Source: an uncultured Bacteroidales bacterium (lineage in GTDB: Bacteria; Bacteroidota; Bacteroidia; Bacteroidales; Bacteroidaceae). Taken from it: a stretch of DNA of 64,000 nucleotides. Position numbers and translations under genes: made by a program. The stretch is taken from NCBI GenBank assembly GCA_945833885.1, contig CAMAFY010000004.1, positions 38,091-102,090 of the forward strand, given 5' to 3'. Under the pieces are notes generated by a model. The model did not search any database and was not told the DNA's origin. It worked only from the letters and a program-made list of their open reading frames with translations. Below, in pieces: positions 37,183 through 46,160 of the stretch. Each line of letters begins with the position of its first letter. Within the stretch, counting starts at the first letter, position 1.

Positions 37183-37271
37183 ATACTGATATGGGGGTGG
37201 ATGCCGGAGGTTGTCTCCGGAATAATTGTTGATAATGGCAGAGTCGTGGGTGTTGGAATGTTGATGTTATG

Positions 37272-37463
37272 CTATAAACGTGTTGTGTTTTTCCGGAAAT
37301 AGATCCATAAAGAAGGACTGATTCCCTCAAGTATTACAGCAAGAAACCAATAGATATGATACAAGAATCCAAACACCAGAAGCCGTCTGACGGGAATTTC
37401 TTCTGCTGCAAAAATACAGAAAAGCACGAAGACACACAAAAAAAGCCACGCTTTTATTGTCAC
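37272..37463 (-). CDS. Possible small membrane protein upstream of the LicD gene
   Basis: 63 codons from a GTG: very hydrophobic N-terminus (WLFLCVFVLFCIFA) and a second hydrophobic stretch (LLVFGFLYHIYWFLAVILEG), ending in a basic tail. It reads in the same direction as the LicD gene, 89 bases upstream of it. The GTG lies within the promoter of the divergent cytidylyltransferase gene, which argues against it or for a later start. No family recognised. Confidence 0.3.
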   Translation of the reverse strand: MTIKAWLFLCVFVLFCIFAAEEIPVRRLLVFGFLYHIYWFLAVILEGISPSLWIYFRKNTTRL

Positions 37464-37487
37464 ACATCAGGATAATGTCTATATTTG
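37456..37487 (+). promoter_or_regulatory. Promoter of the cytidylyltransferase-epimerase operon
   Basis: ATTG (37456-37459), 20 bases, TATATTTG (37480-37487). The leader to the ATG at 37513 is about 20 bases. Confidence 0.8.
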
Positions 37488-37512
37488 CACACGACAAACA
37501 CCTTTTTTCATT

Positions 37513-38247
37513 ATGAATATAGCAGTAATCTTTGCCGGAGGAAGCGGAAGTCGCATGCATACCAAGTCACGTCCGAAGCAATTTCTCAATCTTAATGGCA
37601 AACCAATCCTACTTTATACCATAGAATTATTTGAGGAACATCCCCTTGTTGATGCGGTTGTGTGCGTTTGCATTGAACCTTGGATTCCATACCTCCGTAA
37701 AATGCTGCAGAAACACGACATTCAAAAGGTCGTTGACATTGTTCCTGGCGGTTCTAACGGACAAGAATCCATCTATTTGGGGCTTTGCGCCGCCGAAAAC
37801 TTTGTCAATCGCGCCAACGCTTCCGACAAACGGCACGTGGTCATGATACATGATGGTGTCCGACCTTTGATTGATGAGTCTACAATCACCGCAAACATCC
37901 GGAAAGTAGAGGAGTGTGGCAGTTGCATTACGTGCGTCCCAGCCATTGAAACCGTCATTGTCAACCAGCCTGACGACAGCATACAGATACCACCGCGTGC
38001 GCAATGTATGATGGCAAGAGCCCCACAAAGTTTCTACCTCGCTGATATACTTTCCATACATCGTCGAAGCATCGAAGATGGTCTGACGTCGTTCATTGAT
38101 TCTTGTTCCATGATGAATCACTATGGATACAGGTTGGGAACCATAGTCGGTCCGATGGAAAACATAAAAATCACAACTCCTACTGACTATTATGTCATGC
38201 GTGCCATGATTGAAGTACGCGAAAACCAACAGATTTTCGGAATATGA
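37513..38247 (+). CDS. IspD/TarI-family cytidylyltransferase
   Basis: 244 residues. FAGGSGSRMHTKSRPKQFLNLNGKPILLYTIE is the CTP-binding signature and HDGVRPLID the second motif. The family makes CDP-methylerythritol (IspD) or CDP-ribitol (TarI). The IspD of the isoprenoid pathway is usually in a housekeeping context; here the partners are an SDR-type epimerase (4-base overlap) and a LicD-like transferase, so a CDP-polyol for surface glycan decoration is more likely. This is inference from context. Confidence 0.85.
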   Translation: MNIAVIFAGGSGSRMHTKSRPKQFLNLNGKPILLYTIELFEEHPLVDAVVCVCIEPWIPYLRKMLQKHDIQKVVDIVPGGSNGQESIYLGLCAAENFVNRANASDKRHVVMIHDGVRPLIDESTITANIRKVEECGSCITCVPAIETVIVNQPDDSIQIPPRAQCMMARAPQSFYLADILSIHRRSIEDGLTSFIDSCSMMNHYGYRLGTIVGPMENIKITTPTDYYVMRAMIEVRENQQIFGI

Positions 38248-39305
38248 AATCCTCTGTTTTATATACAGATATCAATGAGTTTTGCACTGCTTTCCCTCAT
38301 TCAGAACGGCTTAAAGAGTGCAAAATCCTAATTACCGGTTCTACGGGATTGGTCGGAAGCATGTTGCTTCGCTGTCTTTTGCGACTCAATGATTTGTATG
38401 CTTTGGGCCTTTCCTTTACGTGCCCCGTACGCAACATCCGAAAAGTGTGGGAGGTCTTTTCAGACCTTCAGGTCGACGCTCCCGTAAATTGGGTTGAGTG
38501 CGAGGACATTTGTCTGCTGTCAGCAGATGAAATAGGCTTTCCGGACTATGTTTTTCATCTTGCAGCCCCGACTGCTTCTGCCTATCTTGTGGAGCATCCC
38601 GTTGAAACTCTCGTCACCAGTTTCTTTTCCACTCGGAATCTGCTGGATTTTATGAGGGGAAACGATAAACTCCGTGCCTTTGTCTACGTCTCCTCACTCG
38701 AAAGTTATGGTACTGTTGTTGAGGCTCCCGATGCACCTTTGACGGAAGATTTTCAGGGATATGTAAATCCTTTGGCTCCTCGGAGTTGCTATCCTATGGG
38801 AAAACGTGCCGCAGAATGCTTATGTTCGGCCTATGCTACGGAATATAATGTGCCGACCCGTATCGCACGTTTAACGCAGACTTTCGGTAGCGGAGTCCAT
38901 GCCGACGACAAGCGGGTATTCGCACAGTTTGCACGAAGTATCTTGAAAAAAGAGGATATCGTGTTGCATACGGAAGGTGAAAGTGCCAAACCTTATTGCT
39001 ACATCACCGACACCATTTCCGCGCTAATCTACGTGGCTTTGTTCGGAAAAAACGGGGAGGCCTATAATGTTGCCAACGCATCGTCATATATCAGTATTCG
39101 TGAAATGGCGGAAATGTTATGCCGTGAATTCTCTCCAAGCACCAATGTGAGAATTGAACTGCACCCCGAACGTGGCTACGCTCCGACGACCTTTCTGCCG
39201 CTCGATACCACACGTCTTGAAGCGCTTGGTTGGCATCCGCAAGTTGGACTCCGTGAAATGTTCAAGCGTTTAATGGAGTGGCTGGGGGAAAACAGTCAGT
39301 CATAA
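38244..39305 (+). CDS. NAD-dependent epimerase/dehydratase (extended SDR)
   Basis: 353 residues. Cofactor loop ITGSTGLVGS (about 29-38); catalytic Tyr/Lys in YPMGKRAAE (about 182-190); Ser in YVSSLESYG. The family acts on nucleotide sugars: epimerases, dehydratases, decarboxylases. Its start overlaps the cytidylyltransferase stop (ATGA type), so the two enzymes probably act in sequence on a CDP-linked substrate. The exact reaction cannot be told from these motifs. Confidence 0.88.
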   Translation: MKSSVLYTDINEFCTAFPHSERLKECKILITGSTGLVGSMLLRCLLRLNDLYALGLSFTCPVRNIRKVWEVFSDLQVDAPVNWVECEDICLLSADEIGFPDYVFHLAAPTASAYLVEHPVETLVTSFFSTRNLLDFMRGNDKLRAFVYVSSLESYGTVVEAPDAPLTEDFQGYVNPLAPRSCYPMGKRAAECLCSAYATEYNVPTRIARLTQTFGSGVHADDKRVFAQFARSILKKEDIVLHTEGESAKPYCYITDTISALIYVALFGKNGEAYNVANASSYISIREMAEMLCREFSPSTNVRIELHPERGYAPTTFLPLDTTRLEALGWHPQVGLREMFKRLMEWLGENSQS

Positions 39306-39419
39306 ACCCTCTGCCACAAAGGCTTTTTGAGATTCTTTCCGGAGTATTCTTTACGATTGCCGTACAGTTTTTGTATAGTCTACAGCACGCACTTTTCAGT
39401 CCTCTAAAATTAGGATGAA

Positions 39420-39507
39420 GAACATCGGCACTTTGCTGTAAAAAGTACGGAATTTTATAACGAAAAGTACGGAGGTCTCGGCTTCAAAGTACGGCACTTC
39501 CTGAAAC
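39420..39507. repeat. 22-bp palindromic repeat array C (four units)
   Basis: Units start at 39420, 39442, 39464 and 39486. Cores: GAACATCGGCACTTT, AAAGTACGGAATTTT, AAAGTACGGAGGTCT, AAAGTACGGCACTTC; all have CGG in the centre. A fifth, shifted partial copy (AAATTCGGCAT at 39510) forms the left arm of the following terminator. The array lies between convergent genes. Confidence 0.82.
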
Positions 39508-39509
39508 GC

Positions 39510-39546
39510 AAATTCGGCATCTCCCATGCGAGGAAATGCCGAATTT
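39510..39546. terminator. Bidirectional terminator built on a repeat-like sequence
   Basis: Perfect 11-bp stem aaattcggcat / atgccgaattt (39510-39520, 39536-39546), 15-base loop, T-rich on the right. It lies between the convergent epimerase and menD genes. Confidence 0.65.
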
Positions 39547-39692
39547 TTGATTTTATGCAGATGTTACAAACAATGCCTTGGATTTGTTCACCTAAAATCT
39601 GCGGATTAAGGTGAAGGAATTCAAGGTTGAAAGATATAACAGCAAGGAGCATTCATAATGCGTTAAACCGCCATACAAATGACGCATACCCG

Positions 39693-41276
39693 TCACCATG
39701 CCCCCTGCTCACCATTATCGAACACTTCCATCACAACAGGTCGTGTGGAAGGTGCTTGAAGAAGTTGCTCAAATAACCGTTCGAAATCATCAGCAAGACA
39801 AGGTGTCTGTGCCGTCAAATACAAGCATTGATACCCCTCAACAATGCCTTTGACTGAGAAAGTATGGTGGGCTGCAACATAATCTTCCAATGCCGGTGAC
39901 TGTTCAAGTCCTGGCAGGCGATGGAAAATGCCGCCGCCATTATTGTTGACCACCATTATTCGCAAACGGTCATCCAGTCTTACATTGAAAAGACTGTTGG
40001 CATCATAGAAAAAACTAAGGTCACCCGTCAGGCAAAACACGTGCCCTGCTGCTACGAGACTATAGCCCGCAGCGACGGAAATGCTACCTTCTATGCCATT
40101 TGTTCCGCGATTACAGAATGTCAATGGTGCAATCCGATGGGAGGAAAGATGGATTTGCGCCCATCGTACAGCCGTGCTGTTGGCAAGGAACAGGGCGTCA
40201 AGCGGGTATTTGGGCGAAGATGCCTCAACAGAGTATGATGTGGTGTTTGCCGTTTTACCATCATTGTTTTGCATTTCGCGGACAAGGGCAGGTAAAACTA
40301 TACGAGGGGGGGCGGATATTTTGTAGGTAAGGTGGCAAAAGGTGTCGGGGAAAGCATCATTGTCATCCACTCGCAACACGGAAATCTGTTGGCGACGAAG
40401 CCATTGTTTCATGTGTTTTCCTACGAATGCACCACCGAAATAGAGGACAAAATCTGGAACTTCAAGGTCCTTAACGGTATCCTCTGCAATTAAAGCAGAA
40501 AAGGAAGAATCGTCCATATCAGACCATTCCGCATGATTGCTGATGTTTTCTGCAAAGACCTTCCAGCCCATTTCCTTTAATTGTAACACTGCAGGAATGG
40601 GAGAATCCTCGTATTGACCGATGACAATCCAAGGATGTGATGCCTGACGTGCGGCATCCACCACCTCTGCAGGCAAGTGTTTATCACTTGATTTTTCCCA
40701 TGAACGTATGACACGTTGCTGAGGAAGCGTAGGGGTCGTAAAAGAGAAAAGAGGCTCGCTGATGGGAACATTGATGTGAACAGGTTGTCCCCCGTGTTGC
40801 CGACATTGACATAGCGCCTCGTTCACCAGGCGGTTTGCATACCATTCTCCCTCATCATTTGCAGAATTTCCAGCAATCTCCGGCAACTGGAACGAAGATG
40901 CGTAAGGCTTCAGGGCGTCAGGCTGGGGAAGAGTTTGCCCGTCGTTCTGCCCAATCCATTGTGTCGGGCGGTCAGCCGATACGATGATTAGCGGTATATG
41001 TCTGTAATATGCTTCGGAAACACCCGGCAACAGGTTCAGCAAAGCGCTGCCGCTTGTAACACAAATGGCAATGGGGGTGCGGAGGCGAAGCCATAAGCCG
41101 ATGGCGACAAATGCGGCGGAACGTTCGTCGGTTACAGGATAAAGATTTATGGAGACCTGCTGAAAATCATGCACAATAACGGCATTCCGACTTCCAGGAC
41201 AGACAACAGCATCCCTGATTCCGTGGGATAGAAACAGGGATGTAAGGATATTTACTTGTGGTTTATTGCAAAACAT
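39693..41276 (-). CDS. menD: SEPHCHC synthase MenD
   Basis: 527 residues, thiamine-diphosphate enzyme that joins isochorismate and 2-oxoglutarate in menaquinone synthesis. The catalytic glutamate is E51 in TDERSAAF. The cofactor-binding GDLSFFYDANSL (about 434-445) has the GD...N pattern of ThDP enzymes, and CPGSRNA is the family's N-terminal signature. The menF stop overlaps its start by 14 bases. The remaining men genes are outside the window. Confidence 0.95.
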   Translation of the reverse strand: MFCNKPQVNILTSLFLSHGIRDAVVCPGSRNAVIVHDFQQVSINLYPVTDERSAAFVAIGLWLRLRTPIAICVTSGSALLNLLPGVSEAYYRHIPLIIVSADRPTQWIGQNDGQTLPQPDALKPYASSFQLPEIAGNSANDEGEWYANRLVNEALCQCRQHGGQPVHINVPISEPLFSFTTPTLPQQRVIRSWEKSSDKHLPAEVVDAARQASHPWIVIGQYEDSPIPAVLQLKEMGWKVFAENISNHAEWSDMDDSSFSALIAEDTVKDLEVPDFVLYFGGAFVGKHMKQWLRRQQISVLRVDDNDAFPDTFCHLTYKISAPPRIVLPALVREMQNNDGKTANTTSYSVEASSPKYPLDALFLANSTAVRWAQIHLSSHRIAPLTFCNRGTNGIEGSISVAAGYSLVAAGHVFCLTGDLSFFYDANSLFNVRLDDRLRIMVVNNNGGGIFHRLPGLEQSPALEDYVAAHHTFSVKGIVEGYQCLYLTAQTPCLADDFERLFEQLLQAPSTRPVVMEVFDNGEQGAW

Positions 41277-42288
41277 GAAGCATTGTATTCAGTTTCCGTT
41301 GCGTTTCCTGCCATTCCTTATCGCATTTACTGGCAGAAAGCAGTCCGCCTCCGGCATAAAGGCAGGCATTATGCCCAAGAATTTGCATACATCGTAGGGT
41401 AACAAAAAGATGAGTGCCGCAGGAGAGGTTGACAGGTCCGGAGAATCCGGCATAATATGCCCGGTCGTGACGCTCGGTTTCCTCTATCAGCCGATGGGCT
41501 TCACGAGTAGGGTGGCCGCAAACAGCGGGAGTAGGGTGGAGAATGCTCACAAGATGCCCTAAGGAATGCGTGCGCGGCAAAGTGAAATCAGTGCAAAGAT
41601 GCACCAGATGCCCGGCTGTAAGCGTATGAAGTGGGGACATGCTTATGGGAATCTGCAGTTCTTGCAGTCTGTCGGCAATGTAGTTTGCTACGATTTGCTG
41701 TTCTTCAACGTCTTTTGAAGACCAGTCTTGAGGGGACAATCCCGAGGCCTCTTCTACCGACATGGTTGCGGCAAGTGCCATGGTATGCCATGTGTGGTCA
41801 GGACCATCTTCGAGTAAAACTTCTGGAGTTGCAATCAACCAACTGCAATTTTCAGAAACCTGGACAAGCGAAACATAACTATGCGGATAGTGTTGACAAG
41901 TGATGGTGAAGAGTTGTTGCAGGTCGGCATCGGAAATTTCGCGGGATAACTCCAGGGAAAGTGTACGTGAAAGGACTATTTTTTTGACAGTTCCTGCTTG
42001 TAGATACTGAAGACATTGCTGAAAAACACTGCGATACTCTTGATAACATTCGTCGGAATTATCAGTAAAGTCGATGTTTACAGCATCAGAAAATGATGGT
42101 ATCTCCCACGACAGCACATTGTCTGAACGGAAAAAAAGGGCAGGATGCTTACCTCTGAGTGAAAAAGGGGCAAACACATATCCGAAGGTGTTTCCGAGAC
42201 TTTCGATGTCCATTATCTCTTCCCCAACACTACACCGAAGTTCATGGGCTAATTGCGTATCGGGAAGGCGAAACAATATCCTGTTCAT
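41263..42288 (-). CDS. menF: Isochorismate synthase MenF
   Basis: 341 residues, shorter than the roughly 430 of the E. coli enzyme, with a reduced N-terminal part. Motifs of chorismate-utilising enzymes: KKIVLSRTLSLELS, THSLGHLVSILHPTPAVCGHPTREAHRLIEETE and YYAGFSGPV. Converts chorismate to isochorismate for menD just downstream (14-base overlap). It starts 2 bases after the mazG stop. Confidence 0.93.
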   Translation of the reverse strand: MNRILFRLPDTQLAHELRCSVGEEIMDIESLGNTFGYVFAPFSLRGKHPALFFRSDNVLSWEIPSFSDAVNIDFTDNSDECYQEYRSVFQQCLQYLQAGTVKKIVLSRTLSLELSREISDADLQQLFTITCQHYPHSYVSLVQVSENCSWLIATPEVLLEDGPDHTWHTMALAATMSVEEASGLSPQDWSSKDVEEQQIVANYIADRLQELQIPISMSPLHTLTAGHLVHLCTDFTLPRTHSLGHLVSILHPTPAVCGHPTREAHRLIEETERHDRAYYAGFSGPVNLSCGTHLFVTLRCMQILGHNACLYAGGGLLSASKCDKEWQETQRKLNTMLHVLQ

Positions 42289-42290
42289 CG

Positions 42291-43133
42291 TTATGATTTT
42301 TTGCTATCATCGCGTTCGGCAGCCTTGGCTTCCTCCCAGATTTCATCCATTTCCGCAAGCGACATCTCTGCAAGTTTACGACCTTGCGACAAGGCCTTCT
42401 GCTCAAGATAGGTGAAACGATGGATAAACTTCTGATTGGAATGCTCTAAGGCATTGTCAGGATTCAACTTATAGAGGCGCGCTGCATTGACGAGTGAAAA
42501 CAGAAGATCGCCAAACTCATGTTCAGCCTGCTCCCTGTTGTCCTGTTCAACTTCGTGTTCGAACTCGGAGATTTCCTCTTTTACCTTGTCCCACACTTGA
42601 CGTCTGTCTTCCCAATCAAAACCGACGTTGCGTGCTTTTTCCTGAATACGGTATGCTTTGATGAGGGAAGGTAGGGCACTTGGTACGCCGGACAAAACGG
42701 TTTTATTGCCGTCTTTCTCGACTTGCTTGATCTTTTCCCACATTTTCGCAACATCCCCTTCATTATCTATCTGCGTACCGTTCAGAATCTTCGCACCTGC
42801 CGCCTCAATATCTTGGGGTGGAAACACATGAGGGTGGCGGAAAACAAGTTTGTCGCTCAGACGATTACACACATCAGCGATGTCAAATTGTGATTTTTCA
42901 CTGCCAATTTTTGCATAAAAGAGGACATGAAGAAGGACATCTCCCAATTCCTTGCAGATTTCTGACGGAACATCTTTTACGAGCGCTTCGCACAGTTCGT
43001 AAGTTTCCTCAATGGTATTGGGACGCAGACTCTCATTTGTCTGCTTTCGGTCCCAGGGGCATTTTTCACGCAATTCGTCAAGAATATCGAGCAAGCGTGA
43101 GAACGCTTCAAGTTTATCTGCTTTATTGTGCAT
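42291..43133 (-). CDS. mazG: Nucleoside triphosphate pyrophosphohydrolase MazG
   Basis: 280 residues with two MazG domains. The first (about 12-115) has CPWDRKQT and the EETYELCEAL...EELGD-like acidic helix pair; the second (about 160-265) has EFEHEVEQDNREQAEHEFGDLLFSLVN. Hydrolyses NTPs or dNTPs to monophosphates and PPi, cleansing the pool and affecting ppGpp. It is the first gene of the mazG-menF-menD unit. Confidence 0.95.
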   Translation of the reverse strand: MHNKADKLEAFSRLLDILDELREKCPWDRKQTNESLRPNTIEETYELCEALVKDVPSEICKELGDVLLHVLFYAKIGSEKSQFDIADVCNRLSDKLVFRHPHVFPPQDIEAAGAKILNGTQIDNEGDVAKMWEKIKQVEKDGNKTVLSGVPSALPSLIKAYRIQEKARNVGFDWEDRRQVWDKVKEEISEFEHEVEQDNREQAEHEFGDLLFSLVNAARLYKLNPDNALEHSNQKFIHRFTYLEQKALSQGRKLAEMSLAEMDEIWEEAKAAERDDSKKS

Positions 43134-43176
43134 GGTGAGTAGGGGAAAAACAAAAGGATTTTTGCGGACAATACTG

Positions 43177-43866
43177 TCATTTGAACTGTTGTTGCCGCAT
43201 GATTATTTTTTCTATTTCAGGGATTTCTATGCGCCCGCGAGACAGATACAACAGGTTTTCGTTCTTCAGTTCGTTGAGCATTTTGGAAACATTCAGACGG
43301 GTTGTTACCAATTCATTCGCGAGATCGACCATGCCAATATCGAGTTCCTTGCGACCGGCAGGACGTGTAGCACGTCCGAGAAGGAAGTAAAGAAAACGTT
43401 TTTCCACATCTCCTGGTAGTTGCTTCCACATTCTTCCCTCCCAATGCTGCTTTGCGGAGCAGACAAGATTGAGATAATTGATATGGATGGTCAGAAAATT
43501 GAACAAAACATCGCGGACCTCGTTTTTGGGGATAATTAGAACGTAAGCCTCAGAAACCGCACGAACGGTAGTGCTATAATAGGGATGTCGGCCAAAAAGA
43601 CGGTCAGGTTGTAGCACCAAAGGCTTCTCACTGTATTCCCGAAAGGTGTAACTTCCGTCGTCAGAACGCTTCTCATGGACAAAACGTCCGCTGATTGTAC
43701 ATACCAATTCTTGGCAGGGAGTGTCGGCAATGACAATCTCCTCACCAGTGTGATACGTCTGAAACATGAAATGAATTTTGGAGGCTATGTCCTCGAACTC
43801 GCCACGGCTGATGCCTTGAAAAAGGGGAATTGTCACCAAACGGGGGAAGGTATTCGAGTCTATCAT
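43177..43866 (-). CDS. Crp/Fnr-family transcription regulator
   Basis: 229 residues. The N-terminal cyclic-nucleotide-binding fold (about 14-120) is followed by the dimer helix and a C-terminal winged HTH (DLANELVTTRLNVSKMLNELKNENLLYLSRGRIEI, about 175-212). There is no Fnr-type cysteine cluster, nor the full cAMP-binding RxSxxAEL motif of Crp, so the ligand is unknown. It lies 30 bases after apbE in the same direction and 43 before mazG, and may regulate either. Confidence 0.88.
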   Translation of the reverse strand: MIDSNTFPRLVTIPLFQGISRGEFEDIASKIHFMFQTYHTGEEIVIADTPCQELVCTISGRFVHEKRSDDGSYTFREYSEKPLVLQPDRLFGRHPYYSTTVRAVSEAYVLIIPKNEVRDVLFNFLTIHINYLNLVCSAKQHWEGRMWKQLPGDVEKRFLYFLLGRATRPAGRKELDIGMVDLANELVTTRLNVSKMLNELKNENLLYLSRGRIEIPEIEKIIMRQQQFK

Positions 43867-43896
43867 TTGTGAAATGGATAAAATGGTGGGGTATAC

Positions 43897-44901
43897 TTAT
43901 TGAGGGAAATGGCTTGACTGCCAAGTTTGTATATTGCCTTTCTCATCGGAATAGATGAAAAATGCCTTCAGGCGTTCGTGCTTTTCAAGAAACTCCTGGG
44001 CTTTTTCAAGTCCCATGACCATGAATGCAGTAGCATATGCATCGGCCGTCATGCAGGAAGGTGCGATGACTGTGGCGGAAAGCAGGCTGTGTTCCACGGG
44101 ATATCCCGTAGCAGGATTAATGGTATGTGATACTTTACGCTTCCCTTTATAGTAGAAATTGCGGTAGTTGCCGGAAGTTGCTACAGCACAATCTGTGATT
44201 TGAACAACCTTTTGCAACTGATTTTGTACGCCAGTAGAGTCATCTACTGGCTTTGTTATGCCAACATTCCAACGATTCCCCTTAGGATTATTGCCTCGTG
44301 CTACAACTTCTCCGCCGATTTCTACCATATAATTGCGACAACCTTTCTTATAAAGCATTTGGGCAACATGGTCAACTGCATAACCTTTTGCAATGGCTCC
44401 ACAGTCAAGGGACACCTGTTGATGATGGCGTTGCAGGCCTTTTTGACGGTTGTATGACAAATGTTTGTATCCGACAAAAGTACGAATGGAATCTACCATG
44501 TCGGAAGTGACATTCTCCCGGTGCTTGAATCCGAATCCCCAAAGATTGACCAATGGGGCGACTGTAATGTCAAAAGCACCATCAGTTTCGCGACTTATCT
44601 CAAGCGCAGTGCTTACAACGGCATCGAAACATTCGTTGCGTGGAATGTCCTCACCGCGGTTAAAGGCTGAAAGTGTGCTGGAGTCGTTGAACATCGAAAG
44701 CGCATAGTCAACTTCAGAAAGCGCATAACGAATGTCGGCATCCAAATCTTGTGATGAAAGGTATTTGATATGATAGGTGGTTCCAAAGACGTTTCCTTCA
44801 GATGTGCGGAACTCCTTACTCGAAAGTATGTACCATGTTCCTCCAGCAAGAAGGAGAAGGAACAGGAAAGCAAGCAATCTTTTATACTTTTCCTGCATCA
44901 T
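43897..44901 (-). CDS. apbE: FAD:protein FMN transferase ApbE
   Basis: 334 residues with an N-terminal anchor (RLLAFLFLLLLAGGTWYIL). Motifs of the family: DCGAIAKGYAVDHVAQML, EIGGEVVARG, YKGKRKVSHTINPATGYPV and SCMTADAYATAFMVMG. It attaches FMN covalently to threonines of membrane electron-transport proteins such as the Nqr and Rnf subunits, on the periplasmic side, with Mg2+. It is transcribed 8 bases downstream of the DUF6048-like gene. Confidence 0.94.
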   Translation of the reverse strand: MMQEKYKRLLAFLFLLLLAGGTWYILSSKEFRTSEGNVFGTTYHIKYLSSQDLDADIRYALSEVDYALSMFNDSSTLSAFNRGEDIPRNECFDAVVSTALEISRETDGAFDITVAPLVNLWGFGFKHRENVTSDMVDSIRTFVGYKHLSYNRQKGLQRHHQQVSLDCGAIAKGYAVDHVAQMLYKKGCRNYMVEIGGEVVARGNNPKGNRWNVGITKPVDDSTGVQNQLQKVVQITDCAVATSGNYRNFYYKGKRKVSHTINPATGYPVEHSLLSATVIAPSCMTADAYATAFMVMGLEKAQEFLEKHERLKAFFIYSDEKGNIQTWQSSHFPQ

Positions 44902-44909
44902 TATAATCC

Positions 44910-45656
44910 TTATAGTTCAAAAACAATTACAAAAGTTCCGCCAAAACATTTGGAAGAGGAACTGTTTTTACCATATCCAGGGACATAATAAGCGTGGCCA
45001 GGCTCGCCTTGCGACTCGTGAATGCGGCATTTGTAGCGTACAGTCCATCCGCAATGGATGAACTTCCATAACTGTGTTTGTATGCCAAAGAGAAGTTCTC
45101 CCCAGTGCATTTTCCCGTCAATGCCGTGCAAATAATAGTCGAAATCGTATGACCAATACGGATCTTTGATGGTCGGACCGTCGAGGTCATAATTGAAACT
45201 ACTGAATCCATAGCGAAGTCCAACGAAATATCGGTTGCGGGATGCACGGTTCTTGTTCAGGCTGTAATCCATGCCTATCCTGAAATACGGAGAGTGTACT
45301 TTATAGTGAAGCCTGGAACGGTCGTCTGTATAATTCGATGTTCCTATACCCAGTTCTACGACTGGGAAGAAACGACGCCGTAGTCCGAGATGGGCAGACA
45401 CCTCATATTGCCCCCATTTTCCGACAGTTGCCATACCGATTCCGGCAAGATCTGCACTGACACCATAGCCGGAAAAGAGAGGTACCGGCTTTCTTTCAGT
45501 AACTTTCTGCGAGAACTGTACACCTTGCATTTTGACAGCCTTTACTGTTGTGTCAGCGTTTTCCACTGTTTTTTCAGTAGAAATCTCAGCGGCGAACAGA
45601 TGATGTGGCAGAATTGTCAGCAGGAAGATGATAATATATCCGTATATTTTCGACAT
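44910..45656 (-). CDS. DUF6048-like outer-membrane beta-barrel candidate
   Basis: 248 residues. Signal peptide MSKIYGYIIIFLLTILPHHLFAA. The mature part has alternating aromatic strands (YFRIGMDYSLNK, RYFVGLRYGFSSFNYD, LLFGIQTQLWKFIHCGWTVRYK) and ends in ...TFVIVFEL, an outer-membrane-barrel type C-terminus. By memory it resembles the DUF6048 family of Bacteroidetes, found next to a DUF6452 lipoprotein. Its entire signal peptide is encoded inside the 3' end of that upstream gene in another frame (71-base overlap). Confidence 0.65.
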   Translation of the reverse strand: MSKIYGYIIIFLLTILPHHLFAAEISTEKTVENADTTVKAVKMQGVQFSQKVTERKPVPLFSGYGVSADLAGIGMATVGKWGQYEVSAHLGLRRRFFPVVELGIGTSNYTDDRSRLHYKVHSPYFRIGMDYSLNKNRASRNRYFVGLRYGFSSFNYDLDGPTIKDPYWSYDFDYYLHGIDGKMHWGELLFGIQTQLWKFIHCGWTVRYKCRIHESQGEPGHAYYVPGYGKNSSSSKCFGGTFVIVFEL

Positions 45657-46116
45657 CGTTATAATCTACTAATGGGCGAATGATGCTCACACTATCAAGT
45701 ATGACCGGAAAGTTTGTGTCAAGAGCATGAGGATGGAGCCTGACTTCTGTGATGTGATGGAACACTGCTCCCGGACAATCCATGGCCTCGAAATGCATTT
45801 CGTTGGTATGATTCACATACAAAGTGTCCACAACGTTCAAATTGTTGTCCGAAAGCATAAGGTAAAGTGTGTCCGTCAATGCGCCAATACTCATTGGAAG
45901 CGGCACTGACTTCAGGTCTTTTCCTTCATTATACAAGACTCCGGCTCCGGCTCCTTCGACATTCAACGTGCAAGGTAGGGCGGCCTCCGTTTCGGTATCA
46001 TGGAAGGTAAGCGTCATAACCACGACGGAATCAAGCGGACAATCAATGCTTGTACACGAGACTATCGTGCAGAAAGCAAATAGTATGGTAAGATGTTTTT
46101 TCAGTTTTTTGGACAT
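45586..46116 (-). CDS. DUF6452-like lipoprotein
   Basis: 176 residues from ATG 46116, chosen because it begins the lipoprotein signal MSKKLKKHLTILFAFCTIVSC (lipobox IVSC); the frame is open 15 codons further up. The mature part is beta-rich with CPLDSVVVMTLTFHD near the start and IRIYYHLPADN near the end. Likely a periplasm- or surface-exposed partner of the barrel-like protein that follows. The function is unknown. Overlaps the next gene by 71 bases. Confidence 0.65.
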   Translation of the reverse strand: MSKKLKKHLTILFAFCTIVSCTSIDCPLDSVVVMTLTFHDTETEAALPCTLNVEGAGAGVLYNEGKDLKSVPLPMSIGALTDTLYLMLSDNNLNVVDTLYVNHTNEMHFEAMDCPGAVFHHITEVRLHPHALDTNFPVILDSVSIIRPLVDYNDVENIRIYYHLPADNSATSSVRR

Positions 46117-46160
46117 TATATGACATGAAAGCGAATGCATTTTACATAAAAACAAATGCA

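Noticed and set aside
37513..38247. Housekeeping IspD of the isoprenoid pathway
   Set aside because: Not excluded by sequence, but context with an overlapping epimerase and a divergent LicD gene favours a surface-polymer cytidylyltransferase.
39455..39652. 65-codon minus-strand frame crossing array C and the terminator
   Set aside because: It runs through a bidirectional terminator and repeat units; not a gene.
44925..44955. Possible sixth repeat locus (AAAGTTCCGCC...AAACATTTGG)
   Set aside because: Within the coding sequence of the DUF6048-like gene, not in 22-base phase, and without the full core; chance similarity.
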